Below are positions 6,712-11,701 of a DNA stretch of 11,701 nt, one piece after another; position 1 is the stretch's first letter; every line of letters starts with the position of its first letter. Source of the DNA: an uncultured Lachnospiraceae bacterium (GTDB taxonomy: Bacteria > Bacillota > Clostridia > Lachnospirales > Lachnospiraceae); contig CAPNGW010000043.1 of the NCBI GenBank assembly GCA_948665105.1, positions 1-11,701 of the forward strand, in the 5' to 3' direction. The notes beneath the pieces are model-generated. The model saw nothing but the letters and a program-made list of their open reading frames with translations. It was not told where the DNA came from and did not search any database. The position numbers and the translations under genes are program-made.

Positions 6712-7593
6712 ATGCGAAGACGTAATCAAACACGAGCAGGTCAGATTTTTGACATTTTCAATCACTTCTTTTTGGTCATTCTTGCAGTTGCATGTGTCCT
6801 TCCCATGCTGCATCTACTGGCGCTGTCCTTTAGCTCCAAGGATGCGATTATGGCGGGAAAGGTTGGAATCCTTCCGGTAGGGTGGCAGGTGGACTCCTAC
6901 ATTACAATTATGAAAACCAAGGCATTTCTGGATGCCACCCTGATTGCCTTTGTCCGCACAATCCTGGGGCTGGTGATTAATATGCTGCTGATTGTGCTGG
7001 CGGCATATCCCCTATCCAAGGAAGAATCCTCCTTTAAGGCAAGACCATTCTATGTATGGTTTTTCCTTCTCTCCATGCTGTTTAACGGAGGAATCATTCC
7101 AACCTACATGGTGGTCTCCTATACGGGGCTGATTGACTCCATCTGGGCTTTGGTTTTACCGGGGGCGGTACCTGTATTTTCCGTCATACTTTTGCAGAAT
7201 TATTTTAAGAGCATTCCCCAGGAATTGTGTGAGGCGGCGCAGATTGACGGCGCCAGCCACTGGCGCATCCTTTTCAAGGTGTATCTGCCCCTTTCAAAGC
7301 CGGTGCTCTCCGTGCTGGTTTTGTTTTCGGCCTTCAACCACTGGAATTCCTGGTTTGACGGGATGCTGTACATCAATACAATTTCAAAATATCCGTTACA
7401 GACTTATCTTCGGACCATCGTTGTGAAGATTGACCCCTCCCGGGTCAGCAACCTGCGGGATTTGGAGAATATATGTGCGGAGAATACCAATGCGGCGCAG
7501 ATTGTTCTGGCCATGATTCCGATTCTTTTGATATACCCATTTTTGCAGAAGCATTTTGCAAAGGGAATTATGCTGGGGTCGGTGAAAGGATGA
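6712..7593 (+). CDS. Carbohydrate ABC transporter permease, YtcP/LplC-type
   Basis: With the chosen start the protein has 293 residues; starting at ATG 6703 would add three (MKA). The N-terminus is basic (MRRRNQTR), followed by about six membrane segments. The transporter signature EAAQIDGASHW begins at residue 174, with its conserved Leu-Pro at 192-193. The C-terminal IPILLIYPFLQKHFAKGIMLGSVKG is the usual ending of the YtcP/LplC group. It forms the second half of the membrane channel with the permease encoded just upstream. No ATP-binding subunit gene follows, so energy must come from an ATPase encoded elsewhere. The next gene starts 48 bp downstream without a terminator between them. Confidence 0.92.
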   Translation: MRRRNQTRAGQIFDIFNHFFLVILAVACVLPMLHLLALSFSSKDAIMAGKVGILPVGWQVDSYITIMKTKAFLDATLIAFVRTILGLVINMLLIVLAAYPLSKEESSFKARPFYVWFFLLSMLFNGGIIPTYMVVSYTGLIDSIWALVLPGAVPVFSVILLQNYFKSIPQELCEAAQIDGASHWRILFKVYLPLSKPVLSVLVLFSAFNHWNSWFDGMLYINTISKYPLQTYLRTIVVKIDPSRVSNLRDLENICAENTNAAQIVLAMIPILLIYPFLQKHFAKGIMLGSVKG

Positions 7594-7641
7594 GCCAGAG
7601 ATTGTCTTAATTGGAAAGGAAAACGGAGGTTAGTTAACGGT

Positions 7642-10347
7642 ATGGATAAAAAATATCTTGTTCACGTGGTTCCCCATACCCATTGGGACAGAGAATGGTA
7701 TTTTACCTTTGAAGAGTTCCGGTATCGGCTGATAAAAATGTTTGACCGGCTTCTGCCTTTGATGCAGAGCGGTGAAATTCAATATTTTGTGGCGGATGGT
7801 CATACCCTGATGGTGGATGACTATCTGGAGCTTCGCCCCGAGAAGGAGGAGGAAATCCGCACATTGATTTCACAGGGAAGGATTTTGCTTGGCCCCTGGT
7901 ACACCCAGCCCAACGTCTACATGTCCGACGGGGAAGCCCAGATTCGCAACCTCTTAAGGGGTCGTGGGGAGATGGAGAAATACGGGGATACCATGGAGAT
8001 GGCAGACATCAATTACCTTCCCGATATGTTTGGCTTCCATGCCCAGCTTCCCCAGATGATGAAGGGATTTGGCATGTCCCACCTGGTAGGGGCCAGGGGA
8101 ATGCCCCTGGGCTCGCCCAATTACTTTAAGTGGGAGGGAAGTGACGGGACGGTGGTAGGCGTATGCTCGCTGCTTAATTCCTATAATAACGGAAACGGAT
8201 TGTCAGACAGAGAGGAGCCCATCCTCTTTCAGGTATTCGGGGAGACAATCAAAATGCCGTCCCTGACAGAGCAGTTGAAGCTGATTCTTGATGATCGCAG
8301 TGAGACAGAGCGGGCAAATTCCCCCCAGCTTCTTTTGATGAACGGCGTGGACCATATGTGGGCCAACCCCACCATGAAGCGGACGCTGGCAAAGATAGAA
8401 GAGCTGCGCCCCAATCTTAAAACAAAGCAAAGCACCATCGGGCGCTACATTGTGGCTGTGAAGGATACTCTGGAAAGCGAGCCCCCGCTCTACAAAGGAG
8501 AGCACAGGGACCCGCGCCAGGTACTGATTCTGCCTGGCTCTCAGTCCATGCGCATGGACATCAAAAAATACAACCGCAGGATGGAGGATATTTTAGAGCG
8601 GCGTGTGGAGCCTATGATGGCCCGGATGATTGCCCTGGGGGAAGAAAATCTTCCCTTTGCACCCCTTAAAAAGGCATGGGAATATGTGCTTATGAATCAG
8701 GCACACGACAGCCTGTGCTGTGCAAATTCCGAGCCCAGCTACCGTGAAATCTATTCCCGGTTTGAAAAAGCAGAGGACATTGCACGGGAAATTTACACGG
8801 AGCTGGAGCAGCGCTTCTTCCGGAAAATCAAACAGGTATCGGAGGAGGCGGTTATGATTTATAATCCTTCTGCCCAGCCCCGGGAGGAATGTGTGACCTT
8901 TGAAGTCATCACCACCCATGAGGCAGTTACCACCCAGCCCCATCTTTACCAGGAGAACCGGGAGATACCGGTGCATGTTCTGGACGTTCGGGAGGATATG
9001 CTTTTACGCTATGTTCCCTTCTCCGGGCTGGTGGGACAGCTCCCGGTTCGGATCTTCCGGGTGACGGCGGAGGTGGGACAGATTCCGGCCACAGGCTATA
9101 AGACCCTTGAGGTACATCTGGGGGCGCCTCATCCCCGGCCGGTGAAGGGCATTGTCACCGGACCAAACGTCATGGAAAATGATTGCCTGCGTGTGGAGGT
9201 GAATGGGGACGCAAGCCTTAACGTTCTGGATAAACAGAGTGGAAGATGCTACAGCGGCATTCACCGTTTCCTGGATGAAGGAGAGGCAGGCTGTGGATTT
9301 ATGCACATTCCCCCTCTCAATGACCCCATGTGCGTTAGTACCGGAAAGAACCTGGAGCTTAAAATTACAGAAAATAATCCCTTAAAGGGAGTGATACAGA
9401 TTACCCAGTCTATGACGGTGCCGGAAAATCTGAACGCCGCTTCCACAGGACGGAGCAGCCAGACCACAGAGCTTAAAATCACCACGGATGTCATCCTGCG
9501 CAAAAACAGCCCGTTTGTGGAGTTTGAGACTGTGATTGACAATACGGCAAAGCAGCATCGGCTCCGGGTGGGATTTCCCACCGATATTGACAGCAACTTA
9601 AGCTATTCCGGACTGCCCTTTGACGTCATCCGCCGTCCGGTTCAGCCGGAAAATGTAAACTATGTGGAGCCGGGAGCCTATGAGGCCTATTACGGCTACC
9701 ATCCCATGCATGATTTCTGCGGAATCAGCGATGGTGATACAGGAGTGGCTGTGTCCGGAGACGGAATTTTGGAATTTGAGGTTCTGCCCATGCGAAAGAC
9801 ATTGTGCATAACGTTGATTCGTGCCACAGAGCACCTTCATGTGGGTGTTTTGTACCATGGAAGCAAATTCAAGCTGCCGGCCGCACAGCTTCAAGGAGAA
9901 CAGCGGTACCGCTATGCCTTTATCCCCCACAGTGGCGGCTATGAGAACGTTATGGATCAGGTGGAGAGGTTCCGGCACCCCCTCTACAGCGTGCAGAAGG
10001 ACTTTCTGGAGGAGGAATCCATGCCGGACTATATTGCACCAAAAGCCAGACAGGAGCCAAAGGCATCCTTCCTTCAGGCGGAGGGAGACGGTATGGTGAC
10101 GGCCATGAAGCCGGCGGAAAACGGCCAGGGAATCATTGTGCGCTTCTATAACCCAAAAACCACAGGCATAGAGATGAATTTTACACTGGATTCGGCATTT
10201 ACTCTGGAGGCCGCATCCAAGGTCCGTATGGACGAGACGGAAGATGCGAGGCTTATATGCAGCCACAACCGGATTGCAGTTTCGGCTGCGCCCAAGGAGA
10301 TTGTTTCTCTCCGGTTGATGATAAGACCATCAGACAATAAACAATAG
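7642..10347 (+). CDS. GH38 alpha-mannosidase, cytoplasmic
   Basis: The 901-residue protein is of full family length. It opens with PHTHWDREWYF, where His14 and Asp16 match the zinc ligands of GH38. LPDMFGFHAQLPQM supplies the predicted nucleophile Asp128, which is also a zinc ligand. NGVDHMW supplies the last zinc ligand, His238. The middle helical domain has the conserved NQAHDSL motif (His355-Asp356-Ser357), and the rest is the large C-terminal beta-sandwich region. No signal peptide is present, so it works inside the cell on sugars brought in by the ABC transporter encoded upstream. The family hydrolyses terminal alpha-mannosides with retention of configuration; linkage preference cannot be read here. 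GGAGG lies about 12 nt before the ATG, a slightly long spacing. It is followed after 15 bp by the isomerase gene. Confidence 0.95.
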   Translation: MDKKYLVHVVPHTHWDREWYFTFEEFRYRLIKMFDRLLPLMQSGEIQYFVADGHTLMVDDYLELRPEKEEEIRTLISQGRILLGPWYTQPNVYMSDGEAQIRNLLRGRGEMEKYGDTMEMADINYLPDMFGFHAQLPQMMKGFGMSHLVGARGMPLGSPNYFKWEGSDGTVVGVCSLLNSYNNGNGLSDREEPILFQVFGETIKMPSLTEQLKLILDDRSETERANSPQLLLMNGVDHMWANPTMKRTLAKIEELRPNLKTKQSTIGRYIVAVKDTLESEPPLYKGEHRDPRQVLILPGSQSMRMDIKKYNRRMEDILERRVEPMMARMIALGEENLPFAPLKKAWEYVLMNQAHDSLCCANSEPSYREIYSRFEKAEDIAREIYTELEQRFFRKIKQVSEEAVMIYNPSAQPREECVTFEVITTHEAVTTQPHLYQENREIPVHVLDVREDMLLRYVPFSGLVGQLPVRIFRVTAEVGQIPATGYKTLEVHLGAPHPRPVKGIVTGPNVMENDCLRVEVNGDASLNVLDKQSGRCYSGIHRFLDEGEAGCGFMHIPPLNDPMCVSTGKNLELKITENNPLKGVIQITQSMTVPENLNAASTGRSSQTTELKITTDVILRKNSPFVEFETVIDNTAKQHRLRVGFPTDIDSNLSYSGLPFDVIRRPVQPENVNYVEPGAYEAYYGYHPMHDFCGISDGDTGVAVSGDGILEFEVLPMRKTLCITLIRATEHLHVGVLYHGSKFKLPAAQLQGEQRYRYAFIPHSGGYENVMDQVERFRHPLYSVQKDFLEEESMPDYIAPKARQEPKASFLQAEGDGMVTAMKPAENGQGIIVRFYNPKTTGIEMNFTLDSAFTLEAASKVRMDETEDARLICSHNRIAVSAAPKEIVSLRLMIRPSDNKQ

Positions 10348-10362
10348 CAGGAGGACTATGAC

Positions 10363-11049
10363 ATGAAACGCTCGGAACTAAACAATATTTTACGGGAGAG
10401 CAAAGAATTTATTGAAGGAATGAATTTTAAGCTGCCCCCCTTTGCTTACTGGAGCAGGGAGGAATGGGCCGGCAAGGATGAGCATTATGACGAGATTAAG
10501 GACACCATGCTAGGATGGGATATCACGGATTTCGGCTCCGGGGATTTTTCAAAGGTTGGTCTTTTGATGTTTACCATAAGAAACGGAGCGCTGAATGATG
10601 CACGGTATCCAAAGCCCTATGCGGAAAAGCTGTTGATTACCCATGAGAATCAAGTGACCCCGTACCATTATCATTATCAGAAGATGGAGGATATTATCAA
10701 CCGGGGCGGCGGCAACCTGCTGGTGAAAGTATACAATGCAACCGAGACGGATGAGCTGGATGAAAAAAGTGAGGTCACCATCTATAAGGACGGATTTTCC
10801 ACACAGGTTCCCCCAGGAAGTATTATCTGCGTAAAGCCCGGAGAAAGCGTTACTCTGCCGCCCAAAATGTACCACTCCTTCTGGGGAGAGGAAGGGACCG
10901 GAAAGATACTGATTGGAGAAGTCTCAAAGGTAAACGATGACAGAAGCGATAATCATTTCCTGAAGGAAGCCGGGCGTTTCCCGGATATTGAAGAGGATGA
11001 GGAGCCCCTTTACCTTTTGTATCAGGATTATGCGGACATGGGCATTTAG
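10363..11049 (+). CDS. D-lyxose/D-mannose ketol-isomerase family protein (YdaE-like cupin)
   Basis: The 228-residue protein matches the D-lyxose isomerase family: FAYWSREEW near the N-terminus, then a cupin core with TPYHYHYQKMEDI and, later, PPKMYHSFWGE. The probable metal site is His102, His104, Glu109 and His171, the usual cupin His-x-His...Glu...His set. Characterised members interconvert D-lyxose with D-xylulose and D-mannose with D-fructose, using a divalent metal. Here it would take the free aldose released by the alpha-mannosidase and make the ketose for the FGGY kinase encoded 14 bp downstream. AGGAGG precedes the ATG. The protein has no signal peptide and is cytoplasmic. The family call is strong; whether mannose or lyxose is the true substrate is open. 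Confidence 0.9.
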   Translation: MKRSELNNILRESKEFIEGMNFKLPPFAYWSREEWAGKDEHYDEIKDTMLGWDITDFGSGDFSKVGLLMFTIRNGALNDARYPKPYAEKLLITHENQVTPYHYHYQKMEDIINRGGGNLLVKVYNATETDELDEKSEVTIYKDGFSTQVPPGSIICVKPGESVTLPPKMYHSFWGEEGTGKILIGEVSKVNDDRSDNHFLKEAGRFPDIEEDEEPLYLLYQDYADMGI

Positions 11050-11063
11050 TAAAGGAGGATACC

Positions 11064-11701
11064 ATGAAAATTGCCGGACTGGATATTGGCACCACCGGCT
11101 GCAAGCTGACGGTGTTTGATGAAACCGGCGCCTATCTGGATAGGGCCTATCAGGATTATCCGGTGCAAAGAGGCGTAAGGGAGCATGAGATGGAGGTATC
11201 TCATGTGATGGATGGGGTATTGGCCGTCATAAAGACCATGGCCTCAAGGTACCCGGACATTGCAGGCATCGGTGTCACCAGCTTCGGGGAGACCTTTGTA
11301 CTGGCAGATGAACAGGGAAATCCTCTACATAGGGCCATGCTCTACACAGACCCCCGGGGCGGTGAAGAGTGCCGGTACTTAACGGAGCAACTGGACGGAA
11401 AGACTATAGCCTCCATCACCGGAGTGAAGCCCCATGAAATGTACAGCCTGCCCAAGCTGATGTGGTTAAAAAAGCACAGGCCCAAGCTCTATGCCCAGGC
11501 CAGACACATTTTTCTGATGGGGGATTATGTGGTGTATCATCTGACAGGAAAGGCTCAGATTGATTATTCCCTGGCTTCCCGGACCATGGGCTTTGATATT
11601 ATAAAGCTTGGCTGGAGCGAGGAATTGTTTCGGCTGGCGGGTATCGATGTGAGCCTGATGTCAAAGCCTGTGCCCACAGGGACCCCGGCCGGGGTGGTCC
11701 T
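11064..11701 (+). CDS. FGGY-family carbohydrate kinase, N-terminal part, runs off the window
   Basis: The frame is open from ATG 11064, with AAAGGAGG just upstream, to the window end. It gives 212 codons of a family usually about 500 residues long. The N-terminus has the phosphate-binding motif GLDIGTTGCK (residues 5-14), then VTSFGET (71-77), the YTDPRGGEEC segment, and MGDYVVYHLTG (152-162) followed by DYSLASRTMGFD, all typical of the FGGY N-terminal domain. The catalytic Asp and ATP-site motifs of the C-terminal domain lie beyond the edge. FGGY kinases phosphorylate sugars and polyols. After a lyxose/mannose isomerase the natural candidates are D-xylulose or D-fructose. The SFGE stretch differs from the SGQMHG of classical xylulokinases, so the substrate is left open. 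It is the last visible gene of the operon. Confidence 0.92.
   Translation, partial: MKIAGLDIGTTGCKLTVFDETGAYLDRAYQDYPVQRGVREHEMEVSHVMDGVLAVIKTMASRYPDIAGIGVTSFGETFVLADEQGNPLHRAMLYTDPRGGEECRYLTEQLDGKTIASITGVKPHEMYSLPKLMWLKKHRPKLYAQARHIFLMGDYVVYHLTGKAQIDYSLASRTMGFDIIKLGWSEELFRLAGIDVSLMSKPVPTGTPAGVV

Noticed and set aside
6703..6717. cre-like sequence ATGAAAGCGATGCGA at the start of the second permease gene
   Set aside because: It departs from the cre consensus at one of its fixed positions, lies within the start of a coding region in mid-operon, and can be explained by the codons themselves.
8093..8110. Perfect 7-bp stem CCAGGGG / CCCCTGG with a 4-nt loop
   Set aside because: It lies within the alpha-mannosidase coding sequence, encodes a normal stretch of the catalytic domain and has no T-run or start site nearby.
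9598..10266. Long open frame (222 codons) on the minus strand inside the alpha-mannosidase gene
   Set aside because: It lies wholly opposite a well-supported GH38 gene, shows no recognisable domain, and has no independent promoter or ribosome binding site. It is a shadow of the codon use of the real gene.

Overview
The window looks like the chromosome of a Gram-positive anaerobe of the Lachnospiraceae / Clostridium cluster XIVa type. The reasons are strong AGGAGG-like ribosome binding sites, a lipoprotein binding protein with LplB/YtcP-type permeases, a remnant of an Rpn-type PD-(D/E)XK protein with a Glu/Arg-rich tail, and consensus TTGACA/TATAAT promoters. The genus cannot be fixed from this sequence alone.

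Positions 1-1360 are a patchwork. A GH3 beta-N-acetylhexosaminidase (NagZ-like), cut by the window edge, ends at 512. A hairpin (518-555) follows, then the C-terminal remnant of an Rpn/PD-(D/E)XK family protein (546-1106) that has lost its nuclease domain. A long inverted-repeat element (1108-1276) then separates this rightward block from the leftward gene that follows.

A sialate O-acetylesterase-like SGNH hydrolase (1361-2737, minus strand) is divergent from a LacI/GalR-family regulator (2899-3921, plus strand). The regulator is driven by a promoter with perfect consensus boxes. Downstream of it a second promoter (3995-4024) carries a perfect 16-bp palindrome, TGTGTATCGATACACA, between its -35 and -10 boxes. 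This is the likely operator of the adjacent LacI-type repressor, and it sits inside a wider 11-bp inverted repeat.

That promoter appears to drive a tightly spaced operon running off the right edge: a solute-binding lipoprotein (4075-5766), two ABC permeases (5799-6695 and 6712-7593), a GH38 alpha-mannosidase (7642-10347), a D-lyxose/D-mannose isomerase-type cupin (10363-11049) and the start of an FGGY sugar kinase (11064-11701). No transporter ATPase is present, so a shared MsmX-type ATPase elsewhere is likely. The simplest reading is import of a short alpha-mannoside (or alpha-lyxoside), cytoplasmic hydrolysis, isomerisation of the free aldose to a ketose, and phosphorylation by the kinase, all under the LacI-type repressor. 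The nearby NagZ-like hexosaminidase and acetylesterase would fit host-glycan scavenging, but that link is inferred from proximity only.
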